A stretch of 64,000 bases of DNA, taken from positions 133,786 to 197,785 of the forward strand of contig NW_005179069.1 in the NCBI RefSeq assembly GCF_000350225.1, written 5' to 3'. The position numbers and the translations under genes were made by a program. Source of the DNA: Chondrus crispus (lineage: Eukaryota; Rhodophyta; Florideophyceae; Gigartinales; Gigartinaceae). The notes under the pieces were generated by a model. That model saw only the letters and a list, made by a program, of their open reading frames with translations, made no database searches and was not told where the DNA came from. Shown here one piece after another: positions 30,885 through 40,835 of this stretch (the stretch's first letter is position 1; each line of letters starts with the position of its first letter).

Positions 30885-32853
30885 CACTTCACGAACCGAC
30901 GGTAGACGTTGCACATTCGTAAGAAGGATCTCAATTCCGTCTGGTTCTGGGGAGGTCGAGCGCGCCCCAGGGAGAACACGGTGCGGCGCTCGACCTCCAA
31001 CCCTACCTGGTCGGAGCACGTGCCCCAGGTAGGTGACCGAGGTGTCGAAGAAGGCGCACTTCGACAGCTTCAGCGACACGCCTGCGTCCCGTAGAAGGCG
31101 CAAAACCTCGCGGACGTGCGCGAAGTGTTCTCTTACGGTCTTGGAGTAGACGATCACATCATCCAGGTAGACCAGTGCGGTTTCCCATTTTACCCGCGAA
31201 AGTATAATGTCGACGGCCGGCTGGAAGGTAGCGGGGGCATTCTTCAAACCGAACGGCATGCGGAGGAAACGGTACAACCCGCAGTGCGACGAGAACTTCG
31301 TCTTGTCCCGGTCCTCCTCGGCGATTTCTACTTGCCAATACCCGCTGTTGCAATCCAGCGTGGTAAAGACAGTAGCGTCGCCGAGGGAATCGATGCACTC
31401 GTCCATCCTCGGCAACGGATAGGAATCCCGAACGATGACTGCGTTGAGCTTTCTGTAGTCGACACAGAACCGCATGGTACCATCCTTTTTAGGGACGAAT
31501 ACCACGGGGCTTGCCCATTCGGCCGTGGCGGGTTCGATTACCCCTGCCCGGAGCACGCGGTCAATCTCCGTTTTCTCTTTTTCCCGTGCAGTTGGTCCGG
31601 AGCGGTAAGGCGCCTGGTAAATCGGGCGAGCACCGGGCTTGAGCTCAATGCGGTGCTTCGTGGCCCCGATTTTTCCCAGCTGGCCGGTCCACATCCCCTT
31701 GAATTCGGACAGTACCTCGAGGACATCCGAGCGTACCTCCTCGTCTTCGGCACCGATGTGAACGTCCTCTTGCCAGGCGTCGGGGTCCTCCTCAGGGGCG
31801 GCGGTGTCTTCGGTTTTATCCGTTCCAACCGCCCCGAGAGGCGCCTTGGGCGGCGTGGCTTGTTCAGCCCCGCCCTTGTCCGTACGGTTGTCGGCGGTTT
31901 TTTCCGCGCCATCCTTTGCGGTTGAGAGGTTAGAACTAAATATCCCTCGCCCTTTCTTAGCTTCGGCCGCGGAAGCGGCCGAGTCGCCAACGGTCAGGAT
32001 GTGAGTGGGCAACGGAAGAGCCAGTCCGACTACGGTATGCTTCGGGATGTGAACCGAGCGGTGCCCAAAATTGCTGAGCATTACCGAGAACGGTTTTTCG
32101 GGGACAACAACCATGACCCCCTGTGCCATGAGGGTCATATTCTTGTGCGCGGTTTTTGGGGAGTTCTGTAAAAAACATAGCCCCCCCACCGGCGTGGTGA
32201 CCCTCACCATGGCCTGCGTCATCGGGGGAACTGTCACCCCTCTGACGAGGCGGATCTTCCGTGACGGTTTGTTGGCGGGGAACGCCACCTGCTTCCGTTC
32301 GGGTTTATCCGACGGCGGTAGTTGTTGTGCGGTGCTCCTCGAGGCCATCTTGCGGTCGTGCTTCGAGAGGGCTGTTCCGACCAACCACACGGGTGGCGCG
32401 TCGTGGAACACGACTTTCCGTTGCGGTGAGAGGATCGCCTTGACGTGGCGATCCAGGAAAGGCGTACCGAGGATACAGTCCACGGCGAGGCTCGTGACTA
32501 CCAGAAACGGGACGCGCGCCACAAACTCACCGATTCGGAAGAGCATGGGGATTTCCCCTAGTGCCTTCATCGCGCGGTTTGACGCGTCGATGAGCGCTGG
32601 GCTCCGAACCGGTTTTTATCGATGGTCGCCACGACTCGGCGACACACCGTAAATGGATGAGGTTCGGGCCGGCTCCTGAGTCAAGCACTGGCGTGATGGC
32701 GACCATCAACGCCTGCTTCTGACCAACCGTCGCGGAGATCTTGTAATTTTGCTTCTTGAAGAAGCAGATGGCCTGGACTTCCGTTCGGTTACCCGGCTGC
32801 GCTTCCACTGGCGCAGCCGGGTCGGGGGTGCCTAAGCTTCTGAGGGCGGGCAC
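30879..32853 (-). pseudogene. pol: G4 pol fragment: protease and reverse transcriptase
   Basis: A 5' piece (32527-32853) carries the protease loop TPVLDSGAGPNLI. After a frame change near 32560 the main frame runs 30879-32570. It has the second protease motif DCILGTPFLDRHV, a 150-residue linker rich in Ala/Lys/Glu, and a full RT palm: SPVVFVPKKDGTMRFCVDYR, TTLDCNSGYWQVEI, MPFGLKNAPATFQ and LVYLDDVIVYSKT. It loses register after YLGHVLRPGRV; the following text (TELRSFLRMCNVYRRFV) is in another frame at 30779-31000 and then ends. RNase H and integrase are absent, so it cannot move by itself. Confidence 0.85.
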
Positions 32854-33014
32854 GGGGAGAGACGTCGTCGCCTCTACGCGTCCTCCCCGGCTTCCCCCGT
32901 CAGCAGCAAGTCCTCGCGGGTTTCATCAGCGGCTTGCGCCACGTGGTCTTCGGTATGGTCGGGGTGCGGTTCCGCGACCACGTTGACGCCCGCGGGGGCC
33001 GTTTGACGTTGGTT

Positions 33015-35324
33015 TCACCAAGCGGACGGCCCCTGGCGGTTGAACGGGGATCCCAGGCGGAAGCCTTGCCGGATGCGTAGCTTCTGGTAGTTGGCCTCTC
33101 GTGCCTCCAGAAGCTTGGCCCGCAGGCTGGCATAGGCAAAGACGGGGCACTCCTCTTGTCGGTGCGTGGTGTCAAGGCAGAACCGGCACGGTGGCGGTCG
33201 GGGAAATCTCCCGCCGGAAAACCGGACGCGTGGATCCTGCCCTTGCCTCCCGTACGGTCCTGTGCGCGCGTCACCAGAGTTGGCGGGTGGAACTGGGGCG
33301 CTCGCCGTCGAGGCTGCCGGCGACGGATAATAACTCGTCGGTGGCGAGCTCATCGAAGTCGGCGTGGCGATTTGGTCCGTCACGGCCAGGATTGCTTCTT
33401 CAGCAAACCCCCCGGCCGTCGGGATGTCGGATGCCGACTCAACCGACAGGACGGGTCTCGTCCTTGCGGTGCGGTCGAATCTTCTAGCCGCTCCGGACGG
33501 CTCTCGGTGAGCCATGGCTGACATCCCTTGTCGACGGGAAACCCGATTGGTTTCCCCGATCGTTTGCGCATAGCGAGCGACGGATTGGTAGTCCACATCC
33601 GGGTGCGTGGCGAGGTAATTACGAACCTGCGCGCACGTGGCGGGCAGTAACCCCTCTACGAACAGGGACTTCAACCGCCTGTCGGAGAATACCGTACCGC
33701 AGCAGAGTGCCTTGTCCCAGAGGTGGTTACTGTAGACCTCCTCCGTCATGTTTGAACTTTGACGGAAGGGGGTCACATCCCCAACCGCTTCGAAAATTAC
33801 CTCGTCGGTAGCATAGGTGCGCAACAGAGAGTTGACCACCTGTGGGTATGTCCGGAGCAGCTCGCGCCGCTCCACGTCAACCGCCATGGTGTTTCCATTG
33901 AGACGGGACTGGAGTAAGGCGTGAGCCTGCCCGGTCAGGTAGAATTGGAAGCACCACACAGCGGCTCCTTCGGTAATCCCGTTGTGGTCGCACGCCATCT
34001 TGAGGCGTGCGAGGAATCCCAATACCGCAATCGGATCTTGACCGCTGAACGTGTGGAACCTCATCTGCACGTCCAGTTTTTTCCGGTAACGGTGAATGTG
34101 CCACGCTACTGTAGAGTCGTAGCGCGAGCTACGCCGTTCCAGGCGGTAGGTCTTGTAGTTGACGGCCTTGGTAAACAGGTCATTGAGGGGCCTGATTACC
34201 GTGGGCCGTCGCTCGTCGCTCGTTGGGGCAGCCCGGCGGTGTCTGCTCGAGCGACGAAGCTCCTCATCCGACTCGGTGTGGTAGTCTTCCGAGTCGGACG
34301 GGTCGTGCCGGTGCCGGTCTCGGCTTCTATCGCGGCGTGCCCTGTGGCCCCGCCTGCAAGAGTCTTCCGAACCGGATGGGTCGTCATCGGAGGGGTATCC
34401 TCACCCTCCGGCATCGCAGTATCGCCCGTGGCGTGCCTCGCAGTTATCGTGGTATCGCCAACGGCGTCCCTCGCGGTCTTCATCCGTCCTGTGACGGGGG
34501 TCTTCTGCGTCAGAATACCAGGTGTATTCCGCTTCGGTCCTGTACGTGCCGGGTGCACGTCTTCTGCTCAACCGGTACGGGTCTCGATTGTCTGTCTTGG
34601 GGAGCCCCGGGCGGTTGTCTGTCCCGCGGGGGTCGCCCGTACTGGCGAGTATGGGGAGGACATTTTCTGTGGTCCTCCCTGTCGCACCGTGAACGGTTGG
34701 GAGATAGATGGCTCTGCCCTCCGGGTGAGGGTCCATCCTATCAATCCCGGGTACAGCGCCGATCGGATCAGCGATATTAAAGCTTGAGCCCGGAACGGTT
34801 TCACGGCGCGGCGCCGGCGACGGTACCGCGCCTCCCGTTTCGGTAAATGTCATGGCCAGACGGATGGTCACGGCGGAGCTAATAGCTCCCTTTAGAGCCA
34901 ATGCGGTCGGAGATTCTTCCTCCTCCGCGGCGAGCGCTGCCATCACCTCGTCGCGTACGAGGGGGGCGATCTTCTCGTCCAGCAGGGCGCGGAGCGCGGT
35001 GTACGCATGCTCCGCCACCAGTCTTGGTGCGGTTCGGTCGAGGCAAACCTGGACGACCTGAGGTAATTCCTCATCGAGGAAATCCTCCATCCAGGTTTGT
35101 ATTCGCGGGAGCAACGCGTCGTACAGTACTTGTACGCGGTTTCCCCCACCAGCCGGTAGCCCGGCGGTGGTGTCCGAAACGGAAGGGGTCTTCTGGCTCT
35201 TGGTAGACGGCGGGCGTGGCAGGGCTTGCGGATTGTCGATCCGGGGGCGCTGTGCGCCTCTGCCACTGCGGGTACTTGCTCGCCCGGAGGCGGTATCTTC
35301 TCCGGCGGAATCCGCACGGTTCAT
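33015..35324 (-). pseudogene. gag: G4 gag in two frames
   Basis: The ATG at 35324 starts an N-terminal part (about 300 codons) with a helical region WMEDFLDEELPQVVQVCLDR and an Arg/Asp-rich stretch. The register changes near 34200-34400. The second part (open upstream of the Met at 34070) has NYKTYRLERR, FHTFSGQDPIAVLGFLARLK and TEEVYSNHLWDKALCCGTVF, the capsid-like text shared with G3, and a canonical zinc knuckle CRFCLDTTHRQEEC. It ends at a TGA without the GAAAAAC motif found in the other three families. Confidence 0.82.
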
Positions 35325-35452
35325 CGTCGATGATCACTGGCGATCGACGCGGTGATTCTCGACCTCTTTCAATCCGATCGGTAATTGCTCGCGGTGGCGA
35401 TCCAGTGCGACCTCAACCTCTTGTAGTTATACCCTCCACAAGAGTACCAAAA

Positions 35453-36092
35453 TGTGGTGTAACTACCTTCGTCCCGACCACGCGGAAACGAGGGGGGTTA
35501 GAGATAAGGGAGCGCGCGCCGCTGGGTAACCCACGCGCGAACGCAGACTGTACGGATGGACTCGATAAGAAGGAAGGCTCACGTGACCGATGACGCGCAG
35601 CCGGTCGGTAGTGTTAGATCCGGATGGCCGGTCACGGGTTAGAAGCCTGAGACTAAAAGGGAAACCGGAACGGAATAGCAATTAGCCGTAAAGGGAAGGG
35701 AGGCGAGTCTGCCTCCCGTTTACTGGAACGGGGCAGGTGCCCCCGGTCTTAACCCCTAAGTGGGACGCCAGGACACCTGTCCCGCTACAGTAGCTGTTAC
35801 TTACTGTATACCAGCTACCGTGCTAAATTGGCTAATTTGTGCCATGAACTAGTAATTACTAGTTAGCCACCGTACGGATTATACACGTGTGCCCGTGGCC
35901 ACGATCCCGGCTTACGGTTGTGCCACGTGTTACCCGTGGCCACGCCCGCTGTTACCGGCTGTCCCACGTCGGACCCTTGGGGTACTACTGTACACGGCGG
36001 CGGGCGCGTGTACGCCTGCTCGCTACAATAGCACCCGCCCTCCCGCGCGGTTATCATCTCGCCGGGGGGTTGTGGTACGGAATTGTACTACA
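35453..36092 (-). repeat. 5' LTR of G4
   Basis: 640 bp, element-strand ends TGTAGTAC...CACCACA. Its U3 contains palindromes (ACTAGTAATTACTAGT near 35850), GTGGCCAC words and CACGTG boxes, like the G2 and G3 LTRs. Limits are inferred from the cut transposase frame, the primer-site position and the length; no second copy was seen. Confidence 0.7.
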
Positions 36093-37717
36093 GCGTTCTA
36101 GACGCGTTGGAGGTCAGCAATGCCGCCTTCTGCGCCTCACCACCATTTTTGGGAGATTTGAGCGTTGCTTTTGCGACTTTTGGCGGAGAAACTTCTGCCC
36201 TCAGTATCTTCTGCATTCGGTAGTAAGATTGCACAACTGACGCCACTTCGGCAAGCGAGCGAAACGCGGGAATCGAGCCATTTGTCAGTGTGTATATGCG
36301 TTCCTGTAGCATCATATTTTTTCTTTTTTGGTTTTCTGCGTCTTCATTACGACCCAGAGGAGATTCTCTATCGAGAGCCCTGTTATCAGAGACTAATGTA
36401 GAGGAGCCTTCCGATCCGGGAATTGGCACAAGTTGCACAAATCTATTGTTCATCGGCCACAGCCCGCAGACAACGAAAGATTTTCGTGCATAATTCCGCT
36501 GTGATGGACTGAAACCCCGCAACAGCCACTTTGATCTTGTAAGCTGTGTTTGCCCAGGCCAAGTGGCTCATGGCAAGTAACTCATCCCGCGTCTTGCGAA
36601 AAGTTTGCTGAAACCGCCGATTCACAAACTGGTCGCAAGGCTGCAAAATGTGCGTTGTATTGGCTGGAAGCCTTACAAAGACAATGTTCATGCTTTCGCA
36701 TGCCTCGAGCCACTCACGTCTATTTCGAGAACTGTGCCCATCCACCAATAGAAGAATTGATTCGTCTTGCGCCATTGTTTTCCGCGCGTGAGTATTAATG
36801 TGTTCGACAATATTGACAATAATTCGCCGGTCAACTGAGCCACATTTTGTCACATGCAAAGCCGTGTCTGGTGAGAACCATCCTTTCTGACACAACCAAT
36901 GTAGAACGCCATCTTTGTTCGAAAAGTCCTCTTTATCCAGGGGTCTCTTCCAGGACTCCATCACGCGCTTTCCGGAGGCGACTAAGAATAGTGGGGCAAT
37001 ATTTCCGCAAGCTGCAACTGCAATTCCAGTCGTCAAATGCTTTACGGGGTCCTGTATACTTCTTCAAGCCCCTCCACCGTTGGTGGTTGATGACGAGTAG
37101 AACCTTACTTTTTGGCCGTGTTCCCCAGACACTGACGTTTCGTCCCAATTCCATATGTGCCTGAGATCCAAAAAAAGGGAGGGGTCTTGTTTCTCAATTT
37201 GCTTGAGAGCATTCTCGAGTGTGGCAAAGTGGGCGTAGTTCTGAGCTGAGAGGCGAGCACCGGATACATTTTTCGGCACACGGTGTGCCAGGGATCTATT
37301 ACGAGCTCTAAAAGCTCTGATGGTGTCAGAGGAGGGTAGTCCTGTCGCGTAGTTTGCTGTTCTATCACGTGCAATACGCGCGTGTACGGAGATGATGGTG
37401 TCGTTGTCTACTGCGAAGCCCTGCTGCGCGGCTTGGATAGCACTGTGGGCCATGAGTTTTTCTTCAGAAGACGAGAGTACGGGTTTGCAGCCGGAAGGGT
37501 GCTCCTCCGGATTGAGAAGCTTTTCGAGGGTCGACTTATCGGAAGTGGTATATGCTTTCTTGATGCGTGTGGCGGTTGTTCGGGAAACGTTGGTCTTTTT
37601 AGAGGCCTTCAGAGCAGAATTGCCCTTCTGTATGCACAAAAGCACCTGTTCCCTTCGAGAACTCTCGTCTTTTTTTCGAGCGATCCTTTTTTTGTTGGCT
37701 ACAGTTTGTGCGCGCAT
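36093..37717 (-). pseudogene. pogo-like DDD transposase, frameshifted and truncated by G4
   Basis: The start is probably the ATG at 37717 (MRAQTVANKKRIARKKDES). The N-terminal helix-turn-helix region and IRAFRARNRSLAHR match the intact pogo protein at 41200-43113. The first catalytic Asp is in IWNWDETSVS. After a shift near 37050 the frame 36443-37036 has the second Asp (LLLVDGHSSRNR) and the third (ILQPCDQFVNRRF), with 35 residues between, that is DD35D. The C-terminal part (36093-36522) is in a further frame and runs into the G4 LTR, which provides the stop. At least two frameshifts plus the insertion; inactive. Its terminal repeats were not found. Confidence 0.85.
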
Positions 37718-38601
37718 GGAGGGCTGCATAATTTGTTTTTGGCGCAGCGGAGGGGATGGTGACTGGGCACGGGTCCACAGCTGAGAGCTGGCTGAGTATG
37801 AATAGCTGAGGTGGACAGTGGACTGAAGGGGATTAAATGATACGTGTGTGTTTGTAATTTGAGGGGTGTCCAAAATTGTGCCATTACCCAAATTGAGCCG
37901 ACGAGGACGGTACAGTAATGGTTGGTTCGAGAGCGTGGCCCTGGCGTGTGTTGTTCGTGCATATTTCGCGTGAAAGTCGGCCCATTGGAATTTCTGGCAG
38001 GCGCCTATGACAAGAGACCTCATACTGTATGAGCTCACTTTTCATCTTAGAAATTAAGACGACTAAGACTGCTTTTGGCAACACATCTGTCCTCTGCTCT
38101 GCGCGCTCCACAGTTGAGCTCTGAAGTCTGACAGACCAGAAAAGCTCACTTTTCTCCGTTTTTTGCGAGATATGTCGCATTTAGTCGATCAATTGTTTTT
38201 TAACATGCACTTCGTGAGAAAACCGGATCCATTTTCGGACATCTGTTGGAGTCAATAAAATGTCGAAGTAGCTCATTAATGGCCAATCATTGACAACTAA
38301 CCCATTCATGGGAGCGTTTTGAAGCATTGGACAAGGTTTCAACGCAATTGAAGCAACACACGTGGCCCAAGTTCCATTCTCTTTGCGGTGTTGTCCTGGT
38401 TTGGAGGAGGTGTCAAGATGGAATGTAGTCATTGATAGAAATAATCAAATTTCTAGTTTTCATTCAAATATTCAAGTTTTTGAAGTTTTGCATGATCCTC
38501 ACATTGAGTTCAACGTGATGATATGATGCCAAGAACGGCCAAAAGTGCCCTCATGGCCGTGTTAGGGCTGATGCCTGTCAACAGAGGATAGCCTGCCCAA
38601 T
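37718..38601. other. 5' flank of pogo remnant, no gene recognised
   Basis: Possible leader of the broken pogo transposase and its unknown flank. A minus-strand frame of 83 codons (38181-38432) looks protein-like but has no recognised motif. The flank continues at 40189 if the Harbinger insertion is removed. Confidence 0.45.
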
Positions 38602-38627
38602 GGGTGCATCCAGAAATTGCCACTCCA
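38602..38627 (+). repeat. Left TIR of Harbinger element (partner 40160-40185)
   Basis: 26 bp, exact inverted match to 40160-40185. A 13-bp-arm hairpin with a 3-base loop (38706-38718/38722-38734, GTGCAAGGACCCC) lies 80 bp inside and may be a subterminal protein-binding site. Confidence 0.9.
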
Positions 38628-38828
38628 ACACTGCGACACTTTTTGACCAATCACAGGCCTCCGCTGGGCTGGAAATGTAGTGGGCGCCCCACCACTTCTG
38701 CTGAGGTGCAAGGACCCCTGAGGGGTCCTTGCACTCCGCCACTCTGCAATATGATAACATTTTGTGGGGAGTTGATCCCCTTCCTGCTCTCAGGATCAAC
38801 ACGGACGACCCAAAATTGCCCATATCCT

Positions 38829-39510
38829 ATGATGGCCAGCCCAAAACGCTCACAAGCTCTCGAAGAACTCGCAGTGCTCGCAACAGCAGCAGCATCTGTT
38901 GCTGGTGTTTCCCTCACATGGAGGGTTCTTCAAAGGAGAAGGATAAACGGGAGAAAACGAAGATCCCGAAAGCCCCCTCAGTATCGCCGAGCGGCATTGA
39001 TCCAACCGGTTAACACCAGGCTGACAACGGCATGGAATCAAATTTTGTCATGCGGCATCGACGATGACTTTCTCCTCGCGACAAACTTCACAAAGGCCAT
39101 CATTTTACAGCGTATTCTGCCATTCTTTAAGTCTGAGCGCGTTGGGTTCAATTTTGGGAGCCCATACAGAAACGGTGTAAAGACGAGAGGACGTAAGCCT
39201 TTCCTTAACAGCATTGATTTGCTCGGTCTGGCGTTATGGTACATCAAAACAAAAGGAACAGTCTACAATATGTGCCCTATTTTTGGAATTGTATCCTCCA
39301 GCGTAAGTGTATGGTTAGACTACAGCTTAGAGGTGCTGATGCGCGTTGTTTGCAAACAAAAGCGAACTGATTTTGCAATCCGCTGGCCTACATTTGCCGA
39401 AATGAAGCTTTCAGCAGCTCTTCTCGAAAACAATCGGCAGAATGGAGGCCTTCTCACTGGCGTGTTCGCTATAACGGACGGTGGAAGAATGCCCTGCGCT
39501 GACTATACAG
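38829..39510 (+). pseudogene. Harbinger transposase, N-terminal part only
   Basis: The best start is ATG 38829 (MMASPKRSQALEELAVLA). After a basic stretch, the text GRKPFLNSIDLLGLALWYIK, MCPIFGIVSSSVSVWLDY and FAITDGGRMPCADYT matches the helix-turn-helix region and first catalytic Asp of Harbinger DDE transposases. Homology then stops; the remaining frame to 39752 is only the antisense of the neighbouring Myb-like gene. The second and third catalytic residues are missing, so the product would be inactive, although it may still bind DNA or a partner. The deletion point is at about 39480-39510. Confidence 0.75.
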
Positions 39511-40019
39511 CCACCTTGCCCTGCCTTTCGTTTATTTTGCTGCACTCCGACAGTGACCGACTCCTCCTCTGTTTCCCATCTGCCTCCGGCGTTCAACGAA
39601 TTTTCCGAATCCCCGCAGTTTTCCAACTCGTCATCATCCTCGCCTCCCAGTACACGCGCAGCGCACTCGCTCTGAATTGCTCGTGCAATGTGTTTTGCTC
39701 TTCGAACCGGCTCGGGGCAGGACGGGTCTCCTGTTTTCTTTTTCGTGTTTGATAACTTATCAAATTTGTTCTTGAGAGACTCGGCATCTCTAATGGGGCG
39801 GCCATTAGATTCGGCCCACTCACCAAAGCGGTTTCCAACGATGGCCCAATGGTTGGAGCCTAACGGCTCTACTTCTGCGGTAATGGAGAGGAGAGCGTCA
39901 ACATCCTCGGATGAGGTCAAAGATGACCTCGGCACCAGATGGGACTTGACGGGAAGCCATGGGCGCGAACGACGTCGCAATAATTGGGAGAGGAGGGGTG
40001 TTTGGCATGATGTTGGCAT
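39411..40019 (-). CDS. Harbinger Myb/SANT-like accessory protein (DUF6818-like), probably C-terminally altered
   Basis: 202 codons from ATG 40019. Residues about 36-110 (SSEDVDALLSITAEVEPLGS, WAIVGNRF, SLKNKFDKLSNTKKKTGDPS, RRAKHIARAI) have the tri-helical Myb/SANT layout with the 'K-x-x-G-D-P' signature seen in DUF6818-type proteins. Harbinger elements are known to encode such a partner that brings the transposase to the ends and into the nucleus. Residues after about 170 are antisense to transposase sequence and probably result from the internal deletion. The gene is convergent with the transposase. It might still act in trans. Confidence 0.7.
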   Translation of the reverse strand: MPTSCQTPLLSQLLRRRSRPWLPVKSHLVPRSSLTSSEDVDALLSITAEVEPLGSNHWAIVGNRFGEWAESNGRPIRDAESLKNKFDKLSNTKKKTGDPSCPEPVRRAKHIARAIQSECAARVLGGEDDDELENCGDSENSLNAGGRWETEEESVTVGVQQNKRKAGQGGCIVSAGHSSTVRYSEHASEKASILPIVFEKSC

Positions 40020-40185
40020 GTGTTGAAGTCAAGGAAAGCGAGAAGGCGGGGAAATGGTGTAAGACGGAATACGGCAGCCGCGCTCAGGTTTGGCGGGCTG
40101 AGTAGCGCAGTGGTGGCATAGTTGCATTTTTCGACATTTATCATACTGTGTTGGAGTGATGGAGTGGCAATTTCTGGATGCACCC

Positions 40186-40835
40186 AATGACTTCCCATCC
40201 GACAAGAATTTTACGGTCGAAGGTATTTTTCCTTCGTTCACAGATGAAGGCAGCTCTGAGAAATTCCAGCTAGTTTGCATTGCTGTACTAATACCTGTAG
40301 TTAAAGCGTCAATATGATATTTGCAGAATTTGGTTATTTTTATCGATGCATCTCGCGCCAATATTCCTCTTTTCTCTGAAGCTCTCAGACCAAAGGAATG
40401 GTCTTCTGGCTTGTTCCAAGTCAATATGCGAGGTCTGCTCGATCGCAGCTTTCCATTGGTACCAAAGTTGTTCAGAAAGCACAAAATGAGACATTTTTTC
40501 GACTAACTTTTCTGTCATGATATGGGTAAATTTTGATCCGGTTCTCTGGCAAAGTGCGTGTTAATAATATCTAAATTTGAAATGTTGAGGAGTTCTCCTA
40601 AATTCTCATTTTAAGGATGTGCAGAGACGACGCTGGTGTTCAGAAGCCTTACGGATCGCCTGGATCATGCACAAGCGCATACAAATAGATTTGAAAGCAT
40701 AGGCGTTAAAACGAAGGAGTTTGGACTCTACTGTAGGCGTTCTAAAATATTGCGGCTCAATTTCGGAGCAGGGAGCGCACTTGGCGCTGCTCCCGCTGCA
40801 ATTTGCTCCGACGCGTACAGTAGCTCTGTGTGGTA
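40186..40835. other. No gene recognised between Harbinger and pogo elements
   Basis: Begins with the AAT duplication. A minus-strand frame (40309-40518, MTEKLVEKMSHFVLSEQLWY...) looks protein-like, and with the Harbinger element removed nearby minus-strand sequence continues across into 38601; it may be an old unknown gene split by that insertion. Not supported enough to call. Confidence 0.4.

Larger units (their letters stand above)
30885..36092 (-). mobile_element. Ty3/Gypsy chromovirus G4 remnant, lacking RNase H, integrase and 3' LTR
   Basis: Minus strand. The 5' LTR (35453-36092) begins TGTAGTAC precisely where a pogo transposase frame is cut. Then come TTT and TGGTACTCTTG as primer-binding-site candidate, Gag in two frames, protease, and RT. 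Homology stops in the RT/RNase H connection near 30885. Related to G2 and G3 by LTR length, first bases and protein sequence, but distinct. The bases 36093-36097 (AACGC on the element strand) would be the target duplication; no partner was found. Confidence 0.82.
38602..40185. mobile_element. Internally deleted Harbinger-type element with intact TIRs and 3-bp TSD
   Basis: Perfect 26-bp terminal inverted repeats beginning GGGTGCATCCAGAAATTGCC (38602-38627 and 40160-40185), flanked on both sides by AAT (38599-38601, 40186-40188). A 3-bp duplication is typical of PIF/Harbinger. Inside are the first part of a transposase (plus strand) and a Myb/SANT-like gene (minus strand), converging at about 39480-39510, where the rest of the transposase is missing. 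The ends look mobilisable in trans. Confidence 0.85.
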
